Notes: a model not told the origin generated them from the letters alone. A stretch of DNA of 64,000 nt from Erigeron canadensis (GCF_010389155.1 NC_057769.1:1488001-1552000); one strand, 5' to 3'; positions 1 through 12,789 are shown, numbered from the stretch's first letter. Numbers and translations are program-made.

Positions 1-1154
1 ACTGATTCTTTAATTAAGGCTTGAATTTCCATGGAATTATGATATGATAATGATATTTGGGGTGTTGTGTGTGTGAGAAAATGCTCCAGGGATGAAAAAA
101 TATGAAGTGGTAACTTCCCGGTTCGTGTTTGAAAGAGATATAAACTGAAAAATATAAAATCCCTACTTTTTGGAATTTTTGTGCAGCTAGGGCCGTCCCA
201 GACTATGTCCCAGAAATGATGATTTTCCAGATTTTTGCCTTTGACTTTTCTTGACTCGTTTCTTCATCCAATTAGCTCCATTTTGCTACTTAAGACCTGA
301 AATCACTCAACAAACATAAAAACGCCCCAATCCTCTATTAACAAGCACAACAAGTATCGTTTTAATCCATTAAGATTATGCAAATTAGGCGTTCATCAAT
401 GTCACACAATTTTATAGTATGTATCTTATAAACATCAAAATTAAAAATCAGATCATTATAAATATATATATATATATAAATTTGTCGTGTAGGCAGTTTG
501 TGAACAATTATCTATCTACAACATTTTATATAAACTGGGAAAATCAATAATGATCTGTTCTTCGATATCAATCTTATGATTTAAAATACTAATCATCTTA
601 ATATCATACATAACTAAGCTTGTATAGACAAAATTTGATTGATTTTTATGAATTAAAATCTCAAGATAATGGTCTTATAACTTAATTAAATAAGAGACTT
701 AAGTTTCTCAATTGACTAATCAGAAATTTAATTTATTTAAAATTATATTTTCTTGCTTTACAAGTAATTAACTTTAAATGGAAACTTATTTTTTTTAAAT
801 TGAACTTTTTTATCTCAAAAACATTCACAACTTATTAGATTCAATTTATATAAAAATGAAATAAGATTGAATAAAACATAATGAAATATTCATTTGAAAA
901 CTAAATTTTTTGTAAAAACTGTTTAAAACACAGTGTAATCTGAATCTAACTCAAAGTGTTTAAATTGTGTTTTCTAAAAACTTATTGCGTAATCTAAAAA
1001 AAATTGTGTCAAGTTTTAGATCACAATGTGTTTTTGATAGCGCGTGAAAATCATAAAATTGTTCAAACACATTGTGATATGAATTTAACACAATGTATTT
1101 TTTTTAAAAAAAAATTAAAAACACATTGTAAGGCAGAGATAGTGTAAGCCGAGA

Positions 1155-1192
<38 letters not shown>

Positions 1193-1493
1193 CACTTACA
1201 TTAGAAATTCATAGGATTTACATTAAATTAGTGGTAAGCCGAGACAGTGTTATTTTCTAAATTAACTCTTAAACAGGGATCCGAGACCCAGACCCTGTTC
1301 TCAATTCTCATTTAACGATTTTACAGGTATTAATATTACACACATGTAAGGCAGCAAGTATTGATTTAACACAACACATTGAGGTAGAAGTTGCACAGAA
1401 AAAATAACTCACACATAACATTTTACTCTCGGCACATTAACGGATACGAACGTCATTGAGCAAACTAGAACCCTACGGTACAAAACTAAGAAA
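1..1493. other. AT-rich intergenic DNA downstream of the first gene
   Basis: No open reading frame with recognisable homology is seen on either strand. Between about 920 and 1130 the words ACACAATGTGTTT and AACACATTGTGAT recur in both orientations, giving a loose inverted-repeat texture. A trinucleotide repeat follows at 1155-1192. The phrase GTAAGCCGAGA occurs on both sides of that repeat (near 1144 and 1234), so the stretch may be a decayed repeat. The 3' UTR of the minus-strand gene ending at 1494 should lie in the right part. Confidence 0.5.
1155..1192. repeat. (ATT)n microsatellite
   Basis: About twelve uninterrupted ATT units are read directly from the sequence. Confidence 0.95.
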
Positions 1494-4400
1494 TCATTTC
1501 TTTACACTCCATCTATGTGCTACAACTCCCCCATGTGAACTCGGGTTCACCGGTGCACAATAATTACTTGATTTCGTCCCATTTCCATTGTTCCTCCGGG
1601 AACGACTTCCCTGATTATCATCCTTACGGGACCTTGAAGTTTTATATTTTGACGCGTACCTCCCACTCCCTACTTTAGGCTCGTTTCTAACATCCGCGTA
1701 GAAATAGTTATTGTTATCATACATATTCCAACCCCAGTAGTCATTCCTACTGTCACCCCAACCTTGATCTCTTTCGGCTGTTTCGTCGTTTTCAATCGAC
1801 CCCCACCAATTACTACCATTATTATTATTATGAACAACATCCTTTCTGTTTCCTTCAACTTCCCAGTGATTCCCGTTGTATTCTGGAGATGTGTTTGGAT
1901 CTATATCTTTCTTTTGGTCGTCATCACTATCTCCCCATCCGTAAGTTGAGAAGCTCTGATAGGAGGGAGGGAAGGTAGAGCCAAAAATTATTACTTGTTC
2001 GTCTTTGGAACTGGAATCGGGGACCACTGAATTAGATTCCAAATCGAGTAATAGATTTGGGTCTACCTCAGAATCCCAATTTATGTTGTCGATATATATA
2101 TCGGGATCCGGTAACCAGGTGTTATGGGGAAGATTATACATATCTGCATAGAATTTATCTTTTGCGTTTTCGAATGCTTCTTTTCCTGCAGAATCGTTCC
2201 AATTTATTACATTGTCGTATAAATGGATGAATTTCTTTAACTCCACAAGTTTCTTCCATGGTATAGAGCCAACTGAAGCACAAAATTTTTTCTCCCATGA
2301 AGGGACGCCTTGTTGCCAATTCGAACTCCCACCTGAAACAAAACAAAAGCAGAAAACATTGTCATTATATCTCTTCCATAATGCAAGAACAAGTTTAATA
2401 AGAAGTATCTACCAATGTCAAGCTCCATACGTTAGGTAACATCTATATGTCGGATGGTAAAAACGAAGAACAGAACTTGCAGAATTCCACAAAAGGAATA
2501 CCGAAATTCTGTCTTGATACACAATATTCATAGGATCATGTTGAGATAGCCTAACGGATGGGTTTGTTAACAGGTACAGAAAAAAAAAGGTCCTTATAGT
2601 ACCAATGGAAGTCTGTCAGATTGGGAGTTGTCTACCAGATTCTGCAAAAACATTTTTGTGCTTTTAACGTATGGGTTAATCTGAATACAAAGTCTTAGTA
2701 GTTACGACCATAATCTGAAATTTTCACAAAGAACCATTTAGGTATTATTGAATGACTTTTGACCTATTCAACCCATTCAGCTAGAGCTTTAATTTGACCT
2801 GATTGAGACAAAACTTATTCTAAACCAGTAAGCTGAGTCAAAGTTGCCACCAATAGGACCATGATTCCTTTTGAAGGACCTACAAGAAGCGCTTCCACAC
2901 AACAATGTGTGAGTATGGTATCAGGAGATGATCTTGAATTGCATACCTAACACAGTGAACTTATGGTGCAAAACCATATTTTACACGAACTTGATTTGGG
3001 CCCAAAGGTTAGGCTAGTGTTGCAGGGTATCAATGATGCACATGGAACAGGCTAATCAGGAAAAATAATATTTAGGGTGCGGTTCCTGTAGAAAGATTAA
3101 ATCCTTACTCCTGGTCAAAGATAAAATTGGAACGGGTTAATATGTAATAGGACTTGGGACAGCTATGTGACAGACCAGGAATTTTAGTCTACCGCTAGTT
3201 ACCAAGAATTTTGCAGAACTGCAGAAGTTAATACTTTCCAACATTTTTGTATCAATGGAAGAGTTGTAGGGACCTACAGAATTTTTCATTATGCCAATAG
3301 AACCGCATGGAGTTGTAGGTCTATAAATTAACGAAAATTTCTACAGAGTGTTCGTTACATACTTGCATCTTCTTATGCATGTTCCCTAAACAGGCCTAAC
3401 AATTGTCGACAGATAGTACTTGGAACCACAATCTTTTGGTGGTAAGGGGTAAGGTTCCCTAAAATGCGACTAAACCAAACACTGTTTGGTCCCTATAAGA
3501 GTTTTAACTCATCAAGGACTCAAGGTTTCTGCTTAAAGCATAATTACGAACTTCCAGGATACATTTCACATTTTGATGACAGGAATACCACTATACATCA
3601 TTCACTATTCATTATTCCAAAAGGTACTTATAAGCCAACTAACCCTAAGGAAAAATCTTGTTGGCAAAAAACTAACCGTGGAATTGTTCAAAACTCGACT
3701 ATATTTAACATCAGGCGGATCTCTAAAACTTGGGGAAAACTATTCATACAAAAATAACAGGTAATGCATTATGCATAGATGATAGTTGTTATAAAAAATG
3801 AACAAGAAAAGTACATATTTATTATAAAACATTACAGAGTACAGGATAACATTATTGGACATGAAAGATATACAGAGTAAAGCCTGGCGAAGCGAACAAC
3901 ATAAATGAAAACAGAAAGGGTAACATTATTGGACATCAAAAGAAACTTATCATTTAAACAAAGCCTTGATATAATTTAGATACAGACGATACAAACAACA
4001 TTAAGTGAAAACAGAAAGGGTGCTGATGAAACCTACGAAACAAAATGATGATTAAGAGGAACAATGTAGGAGTAGTTAAAGTATCAAATCAAATCTACAG
4101 AAGAGAGTTAATACGACGGATGATACTATTCAGATTAACGAAATATTAATTTTTCTATTTTTGTTTTGTTTACACACATCAATTATGTGCTTCTGGACAT
4201 CATTTTCACAATATTTCAAATTCATTTTCATAAGTTTCGCTGTGTTATGCATGGCCATCATCGACATCAAAGATGTACCACTTTTCAGATCACGAGAAGT
4301 GGATAATCTAAGTTCTTATCCTTATGTACACAGTATATCATATCTACCAATAGACCGACCTACATCTTGAAGCAACTAAAAGGAGCTATTTCGTGACCAT

Positions 4401-5552
4401 AAGATCCGTGGTTCTATCCACCGAAAGCTTTTTAAAAAGACCTAAAAAGCTAAGCTTTTACCACCTAGCACTTAAAAATTGTTCAGAAATGGGCCATCTA
4501 GCAGACCAGTTTTAGAAAACACAAGAAGTGGCAGGGCAGCTAATCGAATTTCTAATCTTTATCTAGTGTCTACCAATAAGGTCACCTACATCTTGAAGCA
4601 ACTAAAAAGAGCTATTGCGTGACCATAAGATCAGCGGTTCTATACACCGAAACCTATCTAAAAAATGCATACCACTTAAGATTCTACTACAAAGTAACAA
4701 TTTTGACAATAGGGGATATGTAAGAGTCTTCTAAGTAGTAGAAAAGTGAAAAACTTTCCAGTATTTCTTTATAAAAACCGAAATGACAGTTTCCATCATC
4801 GTTTAACCACACTTTTAGAAACTCAATTCTGCCATAAGTATTTTCCTTTTCAAAAATGAAACCACTTTATGTTTCCTAAACTTGAAAACCAAAGCAACTA
4901 AACATGTTTTCAAAACAATCGACAGTAATCTAAATATTTAAGAATGCACATTTCATTTTCTTGAAAAATGAAAATAAAAAACTAAAGAATTTTCTGTACC
5001 TAAACACACCCAGATATTTTCGCGTTCCCAACAGGTAACATAAGTCTAATTTCCCAAATCGACGAACCTTAAATACAGGATAATTTGCCACAATGCCACA
5101 CACGAGAAGATAACTTAACATACTAATTCCGACAATGTGGGTACCGTAAAGTTTCAATTTTTTTAACAAATGTGCCCTAAAATCGAGAAACTGGACTTAT
5201 ATTACCTTTTCTAGACCTACAAATATTCAAAAATTCTCAAACTTTGTAATACATCTTAATTCTTAGACTTACAAAATTAGTAATCACAAAAAATACCCTG
5301 TAAATACATAAAATATATAAATTTCTTCCACCAACATATTAAACATCAAATATAGTACTATTTTTTAATTTTTTTTAAATCCAAACTCAAATAAAACAAC
5401 ATTAAATACAAAAACTAAATTAAAAACCAACAAAAACTAAAAAAACAATTAAAATTCATACCTAAAGGAGGCTTTTTGCAGATATTATTATTATTTAATT
5501 TTGTCCTTGTAACTTCTTGATAATGATGATGGTGATCTCTCCAATTATCCAT
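1494..5552 (-). CDS. Plant Asn/Asp-rich protein of unknown function, two exons
   Basis: On the minus strand, exon 1 is 5552-5462 and exon 2 is 2332-1494, with the TGA at 1496-1494. The donor follows CCTCCTTTAG and the acceptor is TTTGTTTCAG. The joined frame is 930 nt, 309 aa. The start is the first ATG of exon 1, opening MDNWRDHHHHYQ. Upstream lies a probable 5' UTR intron (5659-5566). The N-terminal part of exon 2 is the best-conserved-looking block: WEKKFCASVGSIPWKKL, then LYDNVINWNDSAGKEAF, then LPDPDIYIDNINW. The C-terminal half is low complexity, rich in Asn, Asp, Gly and Trp, and ends in a basic Ser/Arg stretch. There is no signal peptide or membrane segment. I recall similar uncharacterised angiosperm proteins but no function, so none is assigned. 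The exon join rests on phase and splice signals only. Confidence 0.75.
3841..4668. repeat. Direct repeats inside intron 1 of the unknown-protein gene
   Basis: Two sets are visible. A roughly 30-bp segment containing AACATTATTGGACAT occurs near 3848 and 3921, with TGAAAACAGAAAGGGT near 3905 and 4005. A longer unit of about 95 bp, containing ACCTACATCTTGAAGCAACT and CGTGACCATAAGATC, occurs at about 4345-4440 and again at about 4571-4668 with roughly 90 percent identity. No coding potential was recognised. The rest of the 3.1 kb intron (2333-5461) shows no gene. Confidence 0.75.
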
Positions 5553-5820
5553 ATAAATTATATCACTACATCAAAAAAGTAAAACAAGAAAACTATAATT
5601 AAATTTCATTTAAAAATTAATGAAATTAAAAAAAAAAAAATTAGAAGTGAAAATAGTACCTCGAGAGAGATTTATGGCAGAGGTTGAGTTGGGTGTTATG
5701 GAAATGAAATGGGTTTTTATTTATTTTATTATTATCTTGAAATGAAAGTGAGCGGATCTCTAAAAAGCGGTGGGTGTCAGGGTGTGTATGTTACTATGTT
5801 TTAAAGTTTTAAACTTTCAC

Positions 5821-6331
5821 CCGGGCCAAAAAAAACCGGTTAACCTAACCGATTCGTTTAAAAACCGATTAACCTAACAAGTTATTAACTGATTTGTACT
5901 GTATCGGTTATAGGTTATTATTAACCGTAGGTTAGTAACCGATCATCACTTTCAAAACAATAATCGGTTATTAACCGGTTTTTTTTCAATAACATTAACC
6001 TATAACCGGTTAAGCTATATATTATTAATAATATTTATATTATTTACATTATTAATTAAGTAAGTGGATATTTATATTATTATTAATAATCTGTATAGTT
6101 TTCTGCTTCAGTTAATAATAACCGAAAATAGGTTAACCTATTCGGTTAACCGGTTTTTTTTAACCGTAATCGATTACCCCGGTTAAGGTTTTTTCGTATA
6201 CTAACCGGTTATTAACCGATATAGGTTAACCGTAATCAATTATTTTTTTTAAAAAAAAAAATAACCGATTTCAATTACTAAAAAAAATAATCGGAACCGG
6301 TTAACCTATTTTTGCACCTCTAACCCCGGGT
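5821..6331. repeat. ACCGGTT/TTAACC-rich array, possible non-autonomous DNA transposon
   Basis: Over about 500 bp the words AACCGGTT, GGTTAACC, TTAACCGA and TTATTAACCG recur many times in both orientations, forming a dense set of short palindromes. The block is bounded by CCCGGG on both sides (about 5821 and 6326), and TTTCAC stands just outside each end, which could be a target duplication. Near the right end the complement reads TAGAGGTGCAAAAA, which resembles hAT-type termini. There is no ORF. The element class is a guess. Confidence 0.5.
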
Positions 6332-6576
6332 TTTCACTTCTTTGTTTGCAAATTTTTACTCGCATGGTCAATTTTTTTAATTTTTATATTAACTTTTTTA
6401 CGTTGAGTTGGTAGTTATTAGTTAATATTTGAGACATTACAAGAACATTCAATTAGACGTGAAGCTCAAATCACACATGGCTGTTATTTAACCATCAATA
6501 ACAAATTTCCGTATTATATTCATATTGTGTCATCAAAATAAAACATTTATTGTTGTAGATAGTTACAAAAATCAGC

Positions 6577-6805
6577 ATGGTTTGATCAGTGGTAAACACT
6601 CTTACCTCTGGAGATAGTGGTCATGGGTTCGATCCTCATCCCATGCAAAGGTGGAGGGTCTTTTCTACCATTTAGGTAGAAACTGGAAGCAGTCTCTCTA
6701 CTTAGGTAGAGGTAAGGTCTGCCTACATCTTAACCTCCCCCATACACCGTCGAGGTATTGGGGCTCAAAACCCACGGAAGGCGGCACTGAACAATTACTT
6801 ACTTC
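6577..6805 (+). mobile_element. tRNA-derived SINE, Au-like
   Basis: The 5' part carries an RNA polymerase III B-box, GGTTCGATCC at 6626-6635, preceded by an A-box-like TTTGATCAGTGG near 6580. The 3' part contains GGTAAGGTCTGCCTACATC followed by CTTAACCTCCCCCATAC, the characteristic body of the angiosperm Au SINE as I remember it. The 5' boundary is approximate. It is a retroposed, non-autonomous element, not a functional tRNA gene. Confidence 0.7.
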
Positions 6806-7531
6806 TTCGTTATTTGTATCTTGAATAATAAAATGATTGATTTATCTAAAACATAAGATTAAAAATGTATTACATAAATACATAATTAACATATGAACTT
6901 TCTCACTCATTATTATTGATATGGATCATTTCTCATGTTTTGTAGTAATCTACTCGTATTAAACAGGTTATTGGATCAAGGGATCAAGTTGCTTATGTTT
7001 CATGACCTAGTAAAGTGCTTTGTGCAAATGCGTAGCCCACTCAACGTAACATAGTCCATGGGCTGGATTAGGAATTGGTCAGAAAACTTATTCCGTCTTT
7101 TCTTAATTTTATAACTCATGGAGGGCTAAAAAAAATATTGTTTATTTGTTTTGTTCAATAGACTTTCAAGATTCAGCAAGAATTCTTCTGCTTCAACCAA
7201 AGCAAATCGAAACTGTACTCGTGTCAAAGCATGCGATGAAATTTTTTTGGAAGTATTCTAAAAATAGTAATCTTTGTTTCTTTCAAGAATAATGTCGTGT
7301 TCATATTTATTTATCTACATGAAAGACAATGTTAAAAGCAAGTATCAACCCAATACTGTTTTCACGTCTCAATATAATCTATCACAATGTATGGGGAGGT
7401 GAAAAGGACTCACAGTAAAGATCGAATCCCGACATCTATCTTTAAAAGCAAGAATTTTGGCCACTTGTCACTTGATCCAATAAACAAGTGTGTTAACCAC
7501 TTGATCCATAACTTATTTTTTTTTAAAAAGA
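6806..7531. other. Intergenic DNA, nothing recognised
   Basis: AT-rich sequence with no supported gene. Short ORFs near 7390-7610 are not conserved-looking and run into a Helitron end. Confidence 0.5.
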
Positions 7532-7665
7532 CTAGCATTGTACCCGCACAATGCGGCGGCGGTGACGGCGACAGTGGTTTAGTGGTGTCGGTGACGGGTG
7601 GTGATAGATGACATCGACAATTGGTGTCGAATGGTCTAACCGTGTAAGTTGATACAATGGTGATT
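7532..7665 (-). mobile_element. Truncated short Helitron-like element, 3' end
   Basis: Read on the minus strand, the segment ends CCGCATTGTGCGG (4-bp stem), then GTACAATG and CTAG. This matches a plant Helitron 3' terminus: hairpin, short spacer, CTRR. The next 100 bases share GACATCGACAATTGGTGTCG with the element at 22752, so they are one family. The 5' end (TCTATACT...) is not found, so the copy is truncated. Confidence 0.55.
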
Positions 7666-8162
7666 GCATCAAGCTTAAGATTGTGCAAGAATGAAATATC
7701 CAATTTCAAACTCGATCCAAGTAACTAAATAAATGAGCCGAGCCCTAAATTTAGGTCACTCATTTTGAATCAAACTGGTTTACACCCCTATTTAGGAAGA
7801 AACGGATGATGGTTCTTGCTAGTGATAGTTAGAATGGAGAGGAGATTATGCTCTAGTTTTTAGCAACAAAAATCCGAGCTCCAATGTGGAATTTTCCTAC
7901 ATCTTTTTCCAACGTGTATTTCAGAGGAGACATAGATTGGAAAGATTAAAAGCTCAACTATTAGTGTTTATTGTTTTATTTTTCTTTTTATGAACAACGA
8001 GTTAGTAGTTAGCATTTGAGACGCCACAGTGAAGCTCGAATCATGCATGTCTGAGATGAAACTCAAGACCCTCGAACCCCCAACCCCAATCCAATAATCC
8101 ACCCTTGCAAAAGTAGGAGGTGCGATTCGAATCCTAGTGAAATACCCCAAAGTCTAAGACCG

Positions 8163-8442
8163 CACGTTTGGTTCACAGAATGTTTTTGGATGGAATGGAA
8201 TCTATTGAAGGAATTGGAATCTGATGGAATGGAATTTGATGGAATGTTTTTTATTTTTTAAAGATTTAAGGGAGAGATGGAATGATATTTCTTCCCCCAT
8301 CCCCATGGAATGGAGATTCCATCAAATGAAAGAATGTTGGCATTCCAACGGAATGATATTCCTTCATCATTGAGCAACCAAACACACTAAGGAATGAAAT
8401 TCAATTCCATCAAATTCCATCAGAATCTGCGAACCAAACGTG
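8163..8442. mobile_element. MITE with CACGTTTGGTTC termini
   Basis: The left end CACGTTTGGTTCACAGA (8163-8179) is matched by the complement of the right end, CACGTTTGGTTCGCAGA (8426-8442), with 16 of 17 identical. The interior is built of repeated GGAATGGAAT words and their complement, so the whole roughly 280 bp can fold back. There is no ORF. CGTTTGGTT ends recall Tourist/PIF-type MITEs, but no clean target duplication was found. Confidence 0.7.
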
Positions 8443-10062
8443 ACGTTACTAAAAACCACTATCATCTTTAACAAAAGTGGGGCGCCCAAACCAAGCCAAC
8501 TAGCTCAATTTCTGTTTACTGCTTCTTCTCATAATCTAGTTTCTATATTGTTCTACAATGAACCAATGGTTTCAATTGTGGGACAAAAGTGTAAATTCAT
8601 GTAACTTTGCTCGCCAAAGCCTTGACAGTTATGATTAACATGTAAATAAAAATGTTGTATATAACAATAATTTGTCCTAAAAATAATGATCAACTACCAT
8701 ATATAATATCTTTTTCATATGTAAACCATAGCCTTCTGCTACAGAAAAGCAAAATCCCAAATTATATAGTAACCCTAAGTATTTATAATTGCTAATTTAG
8801 CTATCATTTCAATTAAATCTAATTAATATATGAAATAAAGTAGTTAATGGGTTCTTAAGAGTACCATTGTTTCCAAACACTTAATTAAAAAGTTAGTTAC
8901 AAAATAACTAGAAGCAAAGTTCATTTAATACACAAGTTTGTTCAAGCCCGGTAATAACAAATAGTATGGGCCAACCCACAATGTGTCCCTTGCTGGCTGG
9001 CAAACCTTCGCTTCCTGATCCATCTATCTTTCTTGGTATCTTTTTTTTTTTTTTTTTTTGGAAAGACAAATTATATCCAGACGTAATTCACACAATATTT
9101 ATAAGTTTGTCCACCATGCCCATGACCATCTTATTGTTGATGGCACATCCGAAATGTTGTCTAACCAGGATATTCTTGGTACCGTATACAAAAAAAAAAT
9201 TAAAAATTTCCAGGTACCTTAAAATGCTTAAGAAGAAGGTTCAAACCTAAGACTTCTTAAATACATCAAGATATTTTATTTTCTTATAACAATGAAAACA
9301 TATCAACCAAGCCATCGTTTCAATGTTTCATGTACTATATATGTCGATATAAATATTTAAGTAGCAAGCAAAAGCATAAATTAGACACTTACTTGACCCG
9401 TTGATTTGACAGCATTCACTCATTTTGTTAACTTAATTTCTTTGACATCTTTAAAAATAGTACTTTTTCAACCAATCGCCACTCAGAATTATATGGTGTT
9501 CCTTTTGACATTCTAACATACAACAATATCACAAAACTGATATAAATAAATGTGAGGCTGGTAGGGGCGTAAAAGCCCTTACATGGTTAAGCCACGTGTA
9601 GAAACTAGAAACTGACCTCTACTTTTAGGTATAAAAAAAAACCCAATGTCCATTATGATGGTTTTTGATATGATGTTCTTCTTTTGAGACAGTCACTTCA
9701 ATGTTCTCCACTTTGTTTTGGGGTTAACTAGAGTATATTGTACCTATCCAATCAACTCCTAATTTCCAGGAATAATTTAAGTTTCAACATTATGAGTTAC
9801 TTGACTTCATGTGTCCGTAGTTTACTAGCTAGATCGTTTGTCAGAGTGTATTCATTCAACATATATAATATGATGGAGTAAGGTTGACGTCGGAACCATA
9901 TAACCATACATATATTAACATAAGTTTTTATAAGTATAACTTAATGGTTCATATGTGAATGAATATATTCATATATACTATTCATATACGAATATCAAGT
10001 TATAATATGAAAGTTCTCATGATTCTTTCAACTGAAATGGTTCTCGTATAAACCTTTTCTTT
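8443..10062. other. Intergenic DNA, nothing recognised
   Basis: AT-rich sequence with a poly-T run near 9042-9060. A 94-codon ORF at 8966 reads through that homopolymer and has no family resemblance. Confidence 0.5.
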
Positions 10063-10086
10063 ATATATATATATATATATATATAT

Positions 10087-10274
10087 GGGGGGTGAGAGTA
10101 TAAGACTGTTAGGTAGTTAAGATTAGGTGTGAAACACTCACATATTGTTTTTTTAATCCATATAAATCAGGGGGCCATGTGATTTAATTAAAATTCAACA
10201 AATACTAAAAACTTAGTATATGAGGAGTTTCACACCTAAGATTAGGTGCCGAACAGCCTTATATTCACTTTTCC
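10087..10274 (-). mobile_element. TA-nested MITE family, copy 1
   Basis: This 188-bp element lies between two TA microsatellites. Its right terminus, on the minus strand, reads GAATATAAGGCTGTTCGGCACC, followed by TAATCTTAGGTGTGAAAC. The left terminus reads GGTAGTTAAGATTAGGTGTG, followed by AAAC. The termini are therefore inverted repeats of about 45 bp. Relative to copies at 20045 and 20243 it is in reverse orientation. It has no coding capacity. Confidence 0.8.
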
Positions 10275-12428
10275 ATATATATATACACTGTATAGCATTA
10301 TATATATGACATTAACTTTAAATGAATCGATTACAAAAATGAGTATAACATTAGGATTTATGGTGGTTATATTTGATAAGTGTAATCCGTTTAATCCGTA
10401 GACATGAACTAGAGATACATTGCTAAAGTCTATCTCTATTTCTTTTAAAAATAATTATCTCACCCTTCATTTTTGAAAAATATTACAAAATGGTTACACA
10501 TACAAAAGTAAGATTTTGTTTTTGATAAACACCCCATATAAAAAGAGGTATTAGAGATTACCAAATTTGTCATTAACGAATTAATTTATATTATAAACTC
10601 TTATTTTGTTAATTTATACTCTAAATTCTTTTCTATTTAAAATATTTTCACTATCACCTGTAGATCAACTTACACAACTAGACTGTCGTTGCCGCCTTCA
10701 GCACCGTATTGAGCACTGTATGGTACAAGTACCATTTTAGTTTATAAAAAGTTTTTGAGTACGCAAATAATATACGAGTAAGTATAGCAACACAACTAGC
10801 TCTTGCATGTTTGGTTAAATAATATAAGATTATAAGGGGTTACTTACTTTACTTTGCCATTTCTCAGTTGTGCGAGTCGGTGATTGGTAAATAAAAGTTA
10901 CATTTCTAGAAAAACTAATTAGTACTCGTATTACATATTTACAATCATGGCGGATGGAGGGTTTCCACGTGGCTGATTGCAGAAGCAGATTGAAGTGTGA
11001 CCCCTACAAAGTTTAAGTCTAAAGCCAAAGCATGCATTCGTTGGGCGTACCCCAACTGAGTTTCTCACTTCACATCACCTTCTGTCGCCCACAACTTTCT
11101 ATAAATGGTTCTATGACGTTTGTTGTACCATTTTTGATAGACTGATTAGTAAATTTATAGCTAGCAATCACCTAATGGTGATTAAGTGGCTAAATGTCTT
11201 GATATCTTTACATTTTTACAAAAAGGTTTTAATTTCGTTTAAATCTCCATATAAATACATCTTGGCCATGGGTTCTATCTTGTCAAGAAAATATTTGTAA
11301 ACGTAGTAAAGAAGATATATATCCCACCGATATACGTTCATCCCTGATCATCCATTCGATCATGTTTAAATAAATTTATATATATTTACATTGATAGATA
11401 GATTCTACTGATTTATATAAAATAAGTATTAAAATAAAATAATTATTTTTTCTCTTAACTAAGAAATTATTGTGTATCATGAAAATTTTCATACATCAGT
11501 TTATATACTAATGATCTTCTAATCTCCGTACATTAGTTTTTTATCATGATCCAAAGAGTAAGTAGCTCAACAAGATTAAGTAGCTCAACAGTAGGTACTC
11601 GCTCGCTTCACCAATGTAACCATGAGTCCATGACATTTTTTTCTTCTATTGTATTGGGCTAGTTGAGATTTAAGGTGTTCAATCAACCAAAAATTTGCGG
11701 TTTTAGTTTTGTACTTTGTAGTGAAAAAATGTGTAAGTAATTGTATGATTTGAATATTATTGATTACATAATAGTGATAGCATTATTGTGCTATAATGGC
11801 TAAAATGACAAAAAGATGATCACTTGAGATAAGTTCATTGTTTCTTAATGTGCTCGTACGGATGAGTAGAGTAGACCGCAATATGTGTTCTTCTTTTGGG
11901 AAATTTCATCATTAATAACCATTATAACTCGTGACATATGACTCGATTAGTAGAATTCCTCAATTTTGATGATTGGTATATGGAAATATATCGAATTCAA
12001 GTTACTACTACTACTTCTTCTTATGTGTTTGATTTCTAATCAAACGATTGTGACTAATTACAATGTTGGAAAGTGACATGACATTAAAACATCATATCTT
12101 TCACAAATTTTATGTTGACTTGAATGAAATATTCCACTAACTAAAAAAGATGACGGACCCCATATTCTAATGGATGTACTGTTGTTGTTTGGGAAGGTAT
12201 CTTTCTGTTGATGTACTTGTGTTTTTGAAAACGATTATGCCTGTTTTCGATAGTCTTCTTATTAGGAAAAAAAGATTCTCCATAAAAAGTCCACATTTCT
12301 ATTCAATTTCTTTCGCCTAAGTTCAAGGTTAACAAATATGACCATTTATTAATTAATCGTAGAACTATCCCATTATATTAATTATCACTGTATATCTAAT
12401 ATAGCCATGATCGTAAATGAAAAAGTTA
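10275..12428. other. Intergenic DNA, nothing recognised
   Basis: No gene or clear repeat was recognised. The sequence is AT-rich with short TA runs. Confidence 0.5.
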
Positions 12429-12789
12429 GGGCGCGTTTGGTTGTAGAAAATGTATATATTCTAGTTTTTCATTATTAATTTTCTAGAAAATAAAAGAAGT
12501 TTTTGTTTTTTAGAAAACAAATAAAAATTTTGAAAATGCGTTCTAATTAGAAAACTAGAAAACATGTTAGAGTTGTGAGGGGGGTGGAATGAATTGGAAA
12601 ATGAAAATGGAAAATAGAAACAAGAAAAAGGTGTTTTCAAGTTTTCTATGGAAAAATAGAAAACCTTGTTTTTTGTTTTCTTACAAAACATTCTTAGAAA
12701 TCTATGATTATAACGCGTTTTCTGTTTTTCATGTTTTTTCGGAAAACAAAAATGGAAAACAAGGAGTGTTTTCTATAACCAAACGCCCC
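12429..12789. mobile_element. Tourist-like MITE with TTA target duplication
   Basis: The left end GGGCGCGTTTGGTTGTAG and the complement of the right end, GGGGCGTTTGGTTATAG, form terminal inverted repeats of about 22 bp counting the shared AAAA that follows. TTA is present directly outside both ends (12426-12428 and 12790-12792), the target duplication expected of PIF/Harbinger-mobilised Tourist MITEs. The interior is rich in GAAAAC/GTTTTC words and folds back. Two overlapping antisense ORFs here are by-products of this composition. Confidence 0.85.

Larger units (their letters stand above)
6407..8052. repeat. Dispersed repeat pair (6407-6480 and 7990-8052)
   Basis: Two segments share the order AGTTATTAGTTAATATTTGAGAC / AGTTAGTAGTTAGCATTTGAGAC, then GTGAAGCTCAAATCACACATG / GTGAAGCTCGAATCATGCATG. 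They look like two diverged copies of one noncoding repeat. No class was recognised. Confidence 0.5.

Noticed and set aside
3464..3757. 97-codon ORF in the long intron of the unknown gene
   Set aside because: Wrong strand for the host gene, no recognisable motif, no splice or promoter context.
6621..6640. tRNA gene suggested by GGTTCGATCC
   Set aside because: The B-box belongs to a SINE; no complete cloverleaf with acceptor stem could be drawn.
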